Positions 25,875 through 34,629 of a stretch of DNA of 64,000 nt are shown here, in pieces (position 1 is the first letter of the stretch; each line of letters begins with the position of its first letter). Below the pieces are notes generated by a model. That model searched no databases. It worked only from the letters and a program-made list of their open reading frames with translations, and was not told where the DNA came from. The DNA is from Flavobacterium psychrophilum (GTDB taxonomy: Bacteria; Bacteroidota; Bacteroidia; Flavobacteriales; Flavobacteriaceae). The position numbers and the translations under genes were made by a program. Where the stretch lies: positions 62,001-126,000 of the forward strand of contig CAMAQD010000003.1 in the NCBI GenBank assembly GCA_945860385.1, in the 5' to 3' direction.

Positions 25875-28800
25875 TTAATTACCAATATTGATATGTAGGT
25901 AGGTTCTAATTTCCCATTCTTGACCGTTTGAAAATCCAACAGGACTTAATACTGGCACAGGAGGAAAAGTATTTTCTGGTACGAAAGTCGGTGAATATCT
26001 ATTAGAATATTGATCTAATGAACGCCAGGAACCACGAATTCCTAAGCTAGTGTTTGGAAGAATGAACCAATCTGGTTTTCCTATATTGAAGGAGATATCC
26101 GCCATTAATTGTAAAGGATAAGTCAAGTTGAAATCTCTATGATAATCAAATGGTCCCCAGTCGTTTACTTTTACAAATGAAGTCAATTTTACTTTTTTGT
26201 AAATCATTCTTAAATCTAAACCATAACGGTCTATAGTTCTTGCATCACTACCGTTGCCTTGAGCAGGTCCTCCATAAATTGTACCAATAAAACCTAAATC
26301 AGGGCTAATTTTTGAAACAATTCTTGCATTTGTTTCCCATAAATCCTTTGCTGGTGGAGCGCCTTCAAAAGCAAAAGTAGATCTATCCGCTAAAAATCCA
26401 ATTGCTGCATCTTGAGTAGTTGGCAAATGACGGAAAACAAATCCTGCACTCACTAAAAATTTTGAATCTTCAGAACGATCATTATCCCAATCATAAGCAT
26501 AAGTCCCCGGAGTTGGGTCATAAGTAAATAATAATTCGCCAGCTACTTGTTCTCTATTGGCTCTAACCACGAATGGATCATCTACAATGTTTCGCGGTCT
26601 TCCAGGAATTGGAACATCAGTTGTTATTGGACCTTCTAAAGGTTTTTGCCATAAAAAGTTGGGTGCTATTTGTAATTTTCCTAAAGTATAAGTCATACCT
26701 GTTAAAAAATTATATTGATTTCCACTTCCGGTATCCTTAAGTCTCCAACCCGTAAAGGTTTGGGTAAGATCCGCCCCACCTCCTGCTACTAAACCTTGTG
26801 CTGCTGCTGAAGCATACCAATTAATTTGTCCACCGGTGTAGGTTAATTTCATTTTTCCTCCTAAGTTATCTTTGGATTCAATTTGATTGATGTACACTTG
26901 CTGATTTGCTCCTTCACCTCTTACTACTTGATAATCTCTACCTTCAAGTGGTTGGCCTGCCCAAATACCACCTAAATCAACAGCAAATTTTCCAAATTTT
27001 CTGTTTAAATGCAATGTAAAACGTCTGGTTTTGGGTTGTGGGATTGCATAGGAAGTTTGCGTATTTGTTCTTTGTGTTAGATCTTCGTGGAAAATACCTG
27101 TAAAATCAAATTTTCCTATTGTTTTAGAATATTTAAGTAAAATAGCTGGATTCGCTCCCCACCATAGTTCTGGTCCCATAGCTAATTTAAAACCTTTAAA
27201 CATTTTCTTACCCTCAATTTCTAAACCATATGGAGCTTTTCCACTATATATATCTAAATTAGGTCCATAATTGGCTTCAGGATACAAGCCAAAGAAATCG
27301 CCCTCGTAACCCCAATGGTAATGACCTGTGCGATAAAATCCGTCTAATTTAAATAATTTATCATCCCATTTGTAACTAGCTCTGTAAACTTGTACACGAT
27401 TATTATCATCTAAAGTCACAGGCCCATCAGGACTATCTACAGTTAATGGACGTCCTCTGTTTTCATAAAATATTTCATCAATTGGGTTTAACGCAACATT
27501 TCCTAGTACGTTAAATTCAACATTTGCTGTCATATTTGATGTTGGATTTCCTTCTACACCAACAAAAAAGGATTGCATATTATCAAAACCCAATTGATTT
27601 GGATAAGTTGTACTATTTGGTATAGGATCTTCTGGGGTAGTAATTAAATCTCCACCTGTGCTGAAAGTAGTGATTTCAGCCGATAATCTAGACAATCTAA
27701 TTTTTGAATTTTTTGAGCTTTCTAAAGCTGCTTTATCTCCTCTAGCTCTCAGTGTTGCATCTAAAATTTGAATTTTATCAAAATGATTTTGAATGTCTGA
27801 CATTGATTTACCAGTGGTTAATGGATTTAACTGATGGATATCTTTTAACACATAATAAGCTGATCTAGGATATAAGGTATAGTTACCATTTACATTCGTT
27901 GGACCTTTAGCACATATACCGAACCATTCTTCGTTCATATTATTTTCTCCTTTTACGTAGTCAAATGCGTATCCACCATTAGACCAAGAAGCATTTGTAT
28001 CGTGAACGTCTAATAATTTTGTTTGACCAAATTTCCACCAACCATCACTAAATTGAAAAGTAAATCCACCTAAACTATTACCGCTTTTACCTACACCAGC
28101 AGCATTTTCATAAATTTCTTTCCAATTCCCTTTGAGTATAGCTGCTTGTTCATTTTGAGCTTCTTCACTTGTAACAGCATTAAAAGCATCTGAACCAAAT
28201 TCTGTCAATAAAACAGGTTTTCCATATTCATTTTTGACACGTTGATATAAATCCCCAAAAGAGACACCACGATACGCATTAATTCCCAAGATATCAACAG
28301 CTGGGCATTCTTTTGCAATAATATCTAAAAAGAGTAAATCTCCATTACAAATTGCAACAGGATGTGAATTATCTATCGCTTTCATTGCTACGGCAGCTTC
28401 ATTAAATAACTGATACAATGCCTTGGCTCGAGGAGTTGATTTTCTATCTTCTATAGGTATGTCCTCAGTTTCTGCCCCATCCCAAAACAAACCATAATTG
28501 TTTTCGTTACCCAAAAGAAATAAAAGCAAGCCTTTAGTATCCTTATATTCGGTAACCATTTGTTTAGTTTCTTGCAAAAGTAAGTTTCGAGTTGCTGCAT
28601 CTGAATATTCAGTGTTAACCACCCAAGCTCCATTTAATGTCAGACCATATCTTCCAAAAGAATGGTTTAGCATTGTATAAATTCCATGCTTGGTATAAAT
28701 GTATTCTATCCATTTTTTTGGTATTCCGGTATAAACTCTTATCGTATTTACTCCCATATTTTTTAACAGACCCATCTCATCATCCAAAGCCTTCAGAATG

Positions 28801-29006
28801 ACATCGTCTTTTTGTTTCCACAAACTATAACTGAAATTTGTTCCGATAGGAGAATAATCCCAGTTCATCCCATTGACAATGAGATCCTGACCATTTACTT
28901 TGAGTTTCAAGCCATCATTGTTTTTATCAATTTGAACTTTGTCTGCTTGCGCAAAAGATGAAAAAGTAAAACTAAAAAGCGTGAGTAAAAAAATAATTTT
29001 TTTCAT
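25875..29006 (-). CDS. Clan GH-A glycosidase fused to an outer-membrane beta-barrel
   Basis: A 1043-residue protein with signal peptide (1-20, FSSFAQ). Residues about 25-400 form a (beta/alpha)8 glycosidase of clan GH-A type, reminiscent of GH2 TIM-barrel or GH5 proteins: acid/base Glu168 in LLGNENNYG and nucleophile Glu269 in LLTEFGSDA. A helical linker (about 400-445) leads to residues about 470-1043, which consist of alternating amphipathic strands with aromatic girdles (for example LKLTYTGGQINWYASAAAQG) and look like an outer-membrane barrel. The exact GH family is not clear. It heads the group of three genes after the regulator and may act as both channel and enzyme for glucan oligosaccharides. 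Confidence 0.75.
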   Translation of the reverse strand: MKKIIFLLTLFSFTFSSFAQADKVQIDKNNDGLKLKVNGQDLIVNGMNWDYSPIGTNFSYSLWKQKDDVILKALDDEMGLLKNMGVNTIRVYTGIPKKWIEYIYTKHGIYTMLNHSFGRYGLTLNGAWVVNTEYSDAATRNLLLQETKQMVTEYKDTKGLLLFLLGNENNYGLFWDGAETEDIPIEDRKSTPRAKALYQLFNEAAVAMKAIDNSHPVAICNGDLLFLDIIAKECPAVDILGINAYRGVSFGDLYQRVKNEYGKPVLLTEFGSDAFNAVTSEEAQNEQAAILKGNWKEIYENAAGVGKSGNSLGGFTFQFSDGWWKFGQTKLLDVHDTNASWSNGGYAFDYVKGENNMNEEWFGICAKGPTNVNGNYTLYPRSAYYVLKDIHQLNPLTTGKSMSDIQNHFDKIQILDATLRARGDKAALESSKNSKIRLSRLSAEITTFSTGGDLITTPEDPIPNSTTYPNQLGFDNMQSFFVGVEGNPTSNMTANVEFNVLGNVALNPIDEIFYENRGRPLTVDSPDGPVTLDDNNRVQVYRASYKWDDKLFKLDGFYRTGHYHWGYEGDFFGLYPEANYGPNLDIYSGKAPYGLEIEGKKMFKGFKLAMGPELWWGANPAILLKYSKTIGKFDFTGIFHEDLTQRTNTQTSYAIPQPKTRRFTLHLNRKFGKFAVDLGGIWAGQPLEGRDYQVVRGEGANQQVYINQIESKDNLGGKMKLTYTGGQINWYASAAAQGLVAGGGADLTQTFTGWRLKDTGSGNQYNFLTGMTYTLGKLQIAPNFLWQKPLEGPITTDVPIPGRPRNIVDDPFVVRANREQVAGELLFTYDPTPGTYAYDWDNDRSEDSKFLVSAGFVFRHLPTTQDAAIGFLADRSTFAFEGAPPAKDLWETNARIVSKISPDLGFIGTIYGGPAQGNGSDARTIDRYGLDLRMIYKKVKLTSFVKVNDWGPFDYHRDFNLTYPLQLMADISFNIGKPDWFILPNTSLGIRGSWRSLDQYSNRYSPTFVPENTFPPVPVLSPVGFSNGQEWEIRTYLHINIGN

Positions 29007-29302
29007 ATTATTTATTGAATTAAAGTGTTTAATGAAATTATAAAATTGAATTGTAAAAAAACAGATTTATTAAAAATACATTTTGGTAAATTTATCTGAT
29101 AAAACTAAAGAATCTTCAAAAAGAACCACAACAAAAAACATACAATTCAAAAAAAAGTATACTTAATGTTGAATATTTAAAAGAAACAATGCGTTTATTG
29201 ACAAATTAAGCTTGCCTTCCTATAAAAATTCGCATCTTCAAAAGAATAAAAAACGATAATGTTGTACTAATGTATAGTTAAAATAACAACAAGATCATCG
29301 AA
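29007..29302. other. Intergenic region between regulator and barrel fusion gene
   Basis: About 296 AT-rich bases. It should hold the promoter of the barrel fusion group, but I see no clear TAnnTTTG box on the minus strand and no strong hairpin after the regulator. Confidence 0.35.
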
Positions 29303-30307
29303 CTATACAGATAAGATATACTCTACAAGACCTTGCGAGTGATGTAAATCCATCTTTTTACGCAAACGATATCTTTTAATTTCAACACTTCGAAGTGAGA
29401 TATTGAGTAAAGGTGCAATTTCTTTAGATGAAAGGTTTAATCTAAGATAGGCACAGAGTCTTAAATCATTCGGAGTTAAGGAAGGATGAGCTAATTTAAT
29501 TTTCTTCAAAAAGTCCTTATCTGCATTATCAAAAGCTTCTTTAAATACCTTCCAGGAATCCTCCTCAGTAATATTTTTATTGATAGTTCTTATAACTGAT
29601 TTCACACTTAAACTACTACTTTCTGAGGTTTTCTTTAGATCTTCTTTGATAAAAGCAAGCAACTCATTCTTGCTGTTTAAACTCATCGATGTTGCTGCTA
29701 GTTCCCGGTTTTTCATATCTACATCAAGAATAAGCTTTTCGTTTTCTAATTTCATCAGTTGCTGCTCAATTTCGAGTTCTTTAATTTCTAGCAATCTGTT
29801 GTTTTCCTCGATTAATTTTTCTTGTTGTGTATGATAATAACTTCTGTATGCTTTATGAATATAATAAGATATTACAATCAACAGTAATAAAAAAATAAAA
29901 ATTGCCAAGTTAGTTCTATAAAAAGGTTTTAAAATAGTAAAAGAATATACTGCTGTGTTATCGATAGAAGAATTAGCAAATTTAGCCTTTACTTTAAAAA
30001 CATAATCCCCAGAAGAAAGATTCTTGAAATTCACTGTTGGTTTTGTGCTCCATTCGCTCCATTCGTCCTGAAATCCTTCTAATACATATTGATATTCTGC
30101 TTTAATGTATTTATTGTATTCTGGTACGGTATAATTAAATGAAACATTATTTTCGTCATATTTAAACTCTCCATCTACATTGAATGCCCTGTTAATTGGA
30201 TCTTCGCTTAATTTATTTGTTGTAATTTCAGAGATAGATACAGCATATTTTTTAGAAGCTAAATCACTAATGTTCAATATGTAATACCCGTCAGTGGTTC
30301 CTATCAA
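29303..30307 (-). CDS. C-terminal half of a split propeller/Y_Y_Y/LuxR-type regulator
   Basis: 334 codons beginning at a TTG. The product starts with the end of a propeller blade (IGTTDGYYILNISDL), then a Y_Y_Y domain (about 50-130, YQYVLEGFQDEWSEW), a transmembrane helix (about 132-152), a coiled coil (about 155-240) and a LuxR-type helix-turn-helix (about 275-334, LTPNDLRLCAYLRLNLSSKEIAPLLNIS in two adjoining parts). The frame stays open upstream of the TTG and encodes ITNFDYLIGTT, so this is the continuation of the gene at 30304-32121 in another frame. Together they match single-chain membrane regulators of about 940 residues that control glycan loci. Confidence 0.72.
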   Translation of the reverse strand: MIGTTDGYYILNISDLASKKYAVSISEITTNKLSEDPINRAFNVDGEFKYDENNVSFNYTVPEYNKYIKAEYQYVLEGFQDEWSEWSTKPTVNFKNLSSGDYVFKVKAKFANSSIDNTAVYSFTILKPFYRTNLAIFIFLLLLIVISYYIHKAYRSYYHTQQEKLIEENNRLLEIKELEIEQQLMKLENEKLILDVDMKNRELAATSMSLNSKNELLAFIKEDLKKTSESSSLSVKSVIRTINKNITEEDSWKVFKEAFDNADKDFLKKIKLAHPSLTPNDLRLCAYLRLNLSSKEIAPLLNISLRSVEIKRYRLRKKMDLHHSQGLVEYILSV

Positions 30308-32121
30308 ATAATCGAAATTTGTGATATTTGAGTAACATTTTCGTAGCCAGGCATTGCATTAGTAAGTGAAGCCGGAATAGGAATTGCATTTTGTTTAAGC
30401 TGATTGCTCAGTTTACTCATTGAAAAATAGTGAATGCGATTTTTTGAAAACAACCAAATCTTATTGGAATTATCAACAATCATTTTGCCCGAAGTATATT
30501 CATCATTTTCAAAAACAGAACTCAATAATTGATCTTTTTCAAACTGTTTAGTTTTAGAATTCAATTTAAAAACACCTTCTTTATAAGCATAATAGATGGT
30601 ATTATTACTTTTTACTAATCCTGAATTTTTTCCGCTCTTTGGTGAAGAATAGGTAAAAATGGACCTAGTATTTAGCAATTTAGAATCCAATTGCAATCTA
30701 AAAATACCTTGCTTTTCGTGACTAACATATACTCCTAATGAATTATCCATTTCAAAATATCGGGAAGAATAATCAAACCCCTTTATTTTATTTCTAAAAA
30801 CCCACTGATTATTTACTTTCATCAAAACTGAAATACCAAAATAATTCCCCTGCAACAAAAGTGATTTTTGATTGGGAACTGTTTGAAATTTCCAAGTTCC
30901 TGACATTGAAAAGATATTTCGTGCAGTTGTATCGTCAATAACAAATGTTCCTGAATCATGACCACAAAATAAAGTATTGTCATATTCAAATAAAGACCAA
31001 ACCTGCCCCTTAGTTCCAGTTATCAACTGAAACTCCTCGTTGCTTTTATTATTTTTATAAAACAACCCTTGATTCGTTCCTATATAAAGTTTTCCTTTAT
31101 AAAGTTTTGCAGCGTAAACTGTCCCCAAATTACCCGTGTCATCTGTACTGCTATGTATAGGCGATTGAAGATTTAAGCAATTAATCCCATTGTCAGAACC
31201 CACCCAAAGATTTTTATCATAATCCTCATATAAAGACAAAGCGGTATTATTAGTCAATCCCAAAATTTGAGTAATGTGGTATTTCAAATTGCCTTCTTTT
31301 GTCAAAATGTAAATTCCTTTTGAGACTGTTCCGATAACAAGACTTCCATCAGATAGTCTAATGCTGCTATATACGCTTGTTGAGGCTAACTCTTCATCTA
31401 TAGCGGTAGCATATTTAGACAAAATAGTGTTGGCTAATTTATAAAAACCATTAAATTCTGTTTGAATCAAAATTCCTTCATCAATAGAAAACACATTAAC
31501 AATTCTATTTTTTTGAAGAATTGGCGCACTAGAAACTAATCGACTTTTTCCGCTCTCAATTTCATAAAGTCCTTCATTTAACGATTGAAAATAGATAGAA
31601 TTATTTGTCTTATATGATTTTGTTATACCCTTTTTTGCCGCAACAATAGTAAAATTTCCTTTTTTTGAATCATAAATAAAAATCCTGTTCAATGACTGAA
31701 AAACTACCCAATGATCGTAACTTATTATATTCCAAAAGATTTCGTCAGTTAGTAATCTATTTTTTATAGATTTACTCAAAGAAGTATATTTTAGTCTTCC
31801 ATCATCCTGTCTTTTCCAGAAACCAAATTCCATGTAACAACCGGAATAAATTCTATTGCCTATCACTTTTACAGAACGAATTATGGTCTCATTAGGAGAC
31901 GGATACAGTTTCCAACTAGAACCATTGAATTCTAAAAGCCCTTCGTTATTGGCAAAATAGAGATGCTGATTTTCATCTTGAGAAATCATCCAGTTTTGAT
32001 TTCCACCCTCATAAATTAAAGCTGGGTATTTAATTATTGGAGGTAACTCCTGTGAAAAACTCAGCGAAAACTGGAGCAAAAAAACACAAGAAATAAATCG
32101 AAAAAGAATTTTTTTTAGCAT
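30304..32121 (-). CDS. N-terminal half of the split regulator: periplasmic beta-propeller sensor
   Basis: 605 residues with a signal peptide (1-23, ending SFSQ) and a series of propeller blades of the two-component-regulator propeller type (repeats such as KNLWVGSDNGINCLNL and KLYIGTNQGLFYKN). The protein stops after YENVTQISQISII, in mid-domain, where the frame of the downstream half takes over with a net shift of about two extra bases near 30305-30330. The two halves overlap by four bases. The intact protein would sense glucan fragments in the periplasm. Whether this is a real mutation, a sequencing error or recoding cannot be decided here. Confidence 0.72.
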   Translation of the reverse strand: MLKKILFRFISCVFLLQFSLSFSQELPPIIKYPALIYEGGNQNWMISQDENQHLYFANNEGLLEFNGSSWKLYPSPNETIIRSVKVIGNRIYSGCYMEFGFWKRQDDGRLKYTSLSKSIKNRLLTDEIFWNIISYDHWVVFQSLNRIFIYDSKKGNFTIVAAKKGITKSYKTNNSIYFQSLNEGLYEIESGKSRLVSSAPILQKNRIVNVFSIDEGILIQTEFNGFYKLANTILSKYATAIDEELASTSVYSSIRLSDGSLVIGTVSKGIYILTKEGNLKYHITQILGLTNNTALSLYEDYDKNLWVGSDNGINCLNLQSPIHSSTDDTGNLGTVYAAKLYKGKLYIGTNQGLFYKNNKSNEEFQLITGTKGQVWSLFEYDNTLFCGHDSGTFVIDDTTARNIFSMSGTWKFQTVPNQKSLLLQGNYFGISVLMKVNNQWVFRNKIKGFDYSSRYFEMDNSLGVYVSHEKQGIFRLQLDSKLLNTRSIFTYSSPKSGKNSGLVKSNNTIYYAYKEGVFKLNSKTKQFEKDQLLSSVFENDEYTSGKMIVDNSNKIWLFSKNRIHYFSMSKLSNQLKQNAIPIPASLTNAMPGYENVTQISQISII

Positions 32122-32186
32122 TTCAAACGGAGATTAAAATAAAAAGTGGAATAAAAATAAAAAAATAAAAACAAATATAAAATAAT

Positions 32187-32216
32187 AAAGGCACGTTTTT
32201 GTTAAAACGTGCCTTT
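32187..32216 (-). terminator. Rho-independent terminator after the T9SS binding protein gene
   Basis: A 12-bp stem (aaaggcacgttt pairing with aaacgtgccttt) with a 6-base loop lies 28 bases beyond the stop codon of the minus-strand gene at 32244-33611. The minus-strand tail is T-rich. Confidence 0.65.
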
Positions 32217-32243
32217 AAAAACAAAACTATTAAACCTAAAAAA

Positions 32244-33611
32244 CTATTCTTTAATTACTTTTGAAGTACTTAAATTACCATCAATCTCAGTGGTAACCAT
32301 ATAAACTCCTTTTTGAAGGTCGTTAGTTTGCAAAGTTACAGCATTCGCATTAGGACTTGCTTTCATAACTTCTTGACCTAACATATTGTAAACAGTTACA
32401 TTTTGTATTTCACTATTAGCTTCAATACTCAATGTGTTTTGAACAGGATTAGGATACATTTTTACGCTTGAAGTTTCAAATTTTTGAGTTCCTAAAGTGT
32501 TTTTGTGAAAATAAAGGTTATCATAATAAACAGTTCCCAAATTGGATGTAATTACAAATTGAGCTAAATCATTTCTACTAGCATTACCACCACCTGCAAT
32601 AGTAAAACTTGATAATGGAATGTCATATGAAATCCAAGTTCCAGGATTAGGATTAGGCAAAGGAGGATTACTCGCATTAGTAAGAGATTTCTCTATAGCA
32701 TTAGATTCGCCACTACCTCCATTAAAATTAACAAGTTTTAAATTAAAACTTTTGTCTAAAGTTTCAGTTGATGTCCATATGTCAATATGTAAAGTTGTAA
32801 ATGTTGTTGCATCGAATCTACCACCTAAAAATGCAATTCCTTGGAATCCCATGCCTGTCATTTTATTTGTATCATCACCTACTATCTGAACTAAAGTAGT
32901 ATTTGCAGAACTCCATGAAGTATCATAAGTATTGTCATTTGATGGCTGACCATCTACTCCTGCATAATTAAAAGTAGTAATAGGCGTGTAAGCATTACTA
33001 AAAATTGATTTCACATCAGCAGCAGGTCTGTTTGGTGCTGGTGGAGCTGCAACTGTAGGAGCAAGTTCAACAGGTGGTGCAACACCAATACCTTTTATGT
33101 TATCAACATAGAAAACTCTAGTATCTTGTGTTCCGAAATTATTCGTGGTATTATTCCAATTATAATAAATAACGAAAGCAGTATAATCACCATTTGCAAT
33201 TTGTGAACCATCTAAAGCTAAATTGAAAGTAAATGTTAAAGTTTCCCAACCAGTACCAGTGTGTGAAACTTTTGTTGTTGAATCAGGTGCCGATGCTAAG
33301 CCACCAATTACTTTTGGTGCAATTGTTATAGGAGTTGTGGAATAAACATCCATAGACATCGTTTTGTCTGTAGTTAGTCTCACGTTTTGAGTCAAACTAA
33401 TGTTTATACCTTGCCAAACCGCTGTACCAGCGCCAGTTTGTGAGGATAACATTGCTACTTGCCCAGTACCAGAAGGATTAGGGGCTAATGCAGCGGCAGC
33501 ACCACCAAAAGGCCCACCAAGACCGCCTGCTTCAAAATTCTGAACGACTACTTGCTGCGCAGAAATTAATGAAGTAATCATTAATGTAATTAAAAGCGTA
33601 ATTTTTTTCAT
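32244..33611 (-). CDS. T9SS-exported protein with carbohydrate-binding-like modules
   Basis: A 455-residue protein with a signal peptide (1-18, SLISAQ). Residues about 20-175 are a jelly-roll-like module that resembles the two repeats of the protein at 10680-11990. Residues about 195-370 resemble the C-terminal module of the lipoprotein at 24422-25855 (shared SxFSNAYT, THxHxD or TLHIDIW, DIPLSS, YYDNLYF). The last 75 residues are a T9SS sorting domain (VKMYPNPVQNTLSIEA, ending STSKVIKE). No catalytic motif. It is transcribed separately from the regulator and probably binds glucan at the surface. Confidence 0.7.
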   Translation of the reverse strand: MKKITLLITLMITSLISAQQVVVQNFEAGGLGGPFGGAAAALAPNPSGTGQVAMLSSQTGAGTAVWQGINISLTQNVRLTTDKTMSMDVYSTTPITIAPKVIGGLASAPDSTTKVSHTGTGWETLTFTFNLALDGSQIANGDYTAFVIYYNWNNTTNNFGTQDTRVFYVDNIKGIGVAPPVELAPTVAAPPAPNRPAADVKSIFSNAYTPITTFNYAGVDGQPSNDNTYDTSWSSANTTLVQIVGDDTNKMTGMGFQGIAFLGGRFDATTFTTLHIDIWTSTETLDKSFNLKLVNFNGGSGESNAIEKSLTNASNPPLPNPNPGTWISYDIPLSSFTIAGGGNASRNDLAQFVITSNLGTVYYDNLYFHKNTLGTQKFETSSVKMYPNPVQNTLSIEANSEIQNVTVYNMLGQEVMKASPNANAVTLQTNDLQKGVYMVTTEIDGNLSTSKVIKE

Positions 33612-33635
33612 GATTTTATATTTTTAAGTTATTTT

Positions 33636-33643
33636 CAAATTTA
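33636..33643 (-). promoter_or_regulatory. Candidate -7 promoter box for the T9SS binding protein
   Basis: Read on the minus strand the box is TAAATTTG, matching TAnnTTTG, 25 bases upstream of the start codon. No matching -33 TTG is found at normal spacing. Confidence 0.35.
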
Positions 33644-33979
33644 GTCAACCATATCCATAGTTGTTGTTTTATTAAACTATATAAAAACTATACAAAATAA
33701 AATAGAACGAAAACGTTTGAAATCGCTGAATTTAAAGGCTTAAAGCAGTATAATCAATGTTTTTTAATTTGTTTAATACTAAGTTTTGATGTAGTAATGT
33801 TAAGTTAAATTAATGGTTTTGTTAAATTAAAAAATAGATTATTAGTTTATTTGATGTACAAAAATGCTCAAAACATTATTTTTTTGCAATAAAATTCACA
33901 TATTGATAAATTTCAGCGTAAACTCCGAAATGACTTTTATAAATTTTTCGTAATCTTTTAAATCATAACAGAATAATTA

Positions 33980-33995
33980 TTCGTAAATTTACGAA
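33980..33995. promoter_or_regulatory. Palindromic operator candidate before the first arsR
   Basis: ttcgtaaatttacgaa is a perfect 16-base palindrome 19 bases upstream of the arsR start codon. ArsR-family repressors bind such symmetric sites and usually control their own gene, so this is a likely operator. Confidence 0.6.
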
Positions 33996-34014
33996 CATAA
34001 TATAAAGTGTAATT

Positions 34015-34317
34015 ATGGAAAAGACTAAAAAAGATTACTTTACTGACCATCAAACCGATTTAGCTCGTTTTTCTAAAGCATTGGGTCATCCGGTTAGAAT
34101 TGCCATTTTGCAATTGCTTAACTCTCAATCTTGTTGCTATCACGGCGATATGGCAGAGGAATTGCCCATCGCAAAATCAACACTTTCTCAACATTTAAAC
34201 GAACTTAAAGACGCTGGTTTAATTCAGGGAACTATCACGCCTCCAACTGTAAAATATTGCATTAATAGAGAAAATTGGGAATTAGCCAAAAGCTTAATGA
34301 ACGAATTATTGACCTAA
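34015..34317 (+). CDS. ArsR/SmtB-family metalloregulator
   Basis: A 100-residue winged-helix repressor. The helix-turn-helix is seen in AKSTLSQHLNELKDAGLI (about 53-70). A vicinal cysteine pair, Cys40-Cys41, in SQSCCYHGD lies at the start of the DNA-recognition region where ArsR proteins carry their As(III)-binding cysteines. It heads a plus-strand arsenic gene group and probably represses it until arsenite binds. A second ArsR homologue lies at 37269-37601. A palindromic site precedes the gene. Confidence 0.88.
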   Translation: MEKTKKDYFTDHQTDLARFSKALGHPVRIAILQLLNSQSCCYHGDMAEELPIAKSTLSQHLNELKDAGLIQGTITPPTVKYCINRENWELAKSLMNELLT

Positions 34318-34333
34318 AAAAATTTCATTCAAC

Positions 34334-34353
34334 TATTCGTTGTTTTGCGAATA
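34334..34353. promoter_or_regulatory. Inverted repeat between arsR and the thioredoxin-like gene
   Basis: tattcg and cgaata, separated by 8 bases, form an inverted repeat 36 bases before the next start codon. It shares the ttcg/cgaa half-site with the palindrome upstream of arsR, so it may be a second ArsR site. Confidence 0.4.
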
Positions 34354-34389
34354 CCGAACAACTAAAATAAAATTTAAAATAACATATTA

Positions 34390-34626
34390 ATGAAGAAAAC
34401 AATTAAAGTATTAGGACCAGGTTGTCCAAAATGCAAAACAACATTTCATAATGTTGAAGAAGCAGTAAAACAATTAGGCATCGAAGCTGAAATAATCAAG
34501 ATCGAAGACATAGAAGAAATGATGAGATACAACATCTTGACCACGCCCGTTTTGATGATTGACGATGTGATTAAAGTAAAAGGTAGAATAGCCCAAATAG
34601 ATGAAATTAAAGAATTTTTAAAATAA
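34390..34626 (+). CDS. Small thioredoxin-like protein with CPKC motif
   Basis: A 78-residue protein of the redox-active disulfide (thioredoxin_3) type: beta strand, then GPGCPKCK with Cys12 and Cys15, then the cis-proline segment TTPVLMIDD. Members of this family accompany ArsP-like permeases and rhodanese proteins in arsenic gene groups and may supply reducing power or carry the metalloid. It lies 3 bases before the rhodanese gene. Cytoplasmic; no signal peptide. Confidence 0.8.
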   Translation: MKKTIKVLGPGCPKCKTTFHNVEEAVKQLGIEAEIIKIEDIEEMMRYNILTTPVLMIDDVIKVKGRIAQIDEIKEFLK

Positions 34627-34629
34627 TAA

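Larger units (their letters stand above)
33612..34014. other. Divergent intergenic region between glucan locus and arsenic island
   Basis: About 400 AT-rich bases that separate the two gene blocks. It holds a possible minus-strand promoter box (33636-33643), an 8-base palindrome aaacgttt near 33711 reminiscent of LacI-type operators, and the perfect palindrome just before the first arsR gene. No gene is seen. Confidence 0.45.

Noticed and set aside
25856..25939. Upstream start of the surface lipoprotein at 25939
   Set aside because: It would overlap the barrel fusion gene by 65 bases and destroy the lipoprotein signal that begins at 25855.
25875..29006. SusC-type TonB-dependent transporter identity for the barrel fusion
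   Set aside because: No plug domain, TonB box or carboxypeptidase-like N-terminal domain is visible; the N-terminus is a glycosidase.
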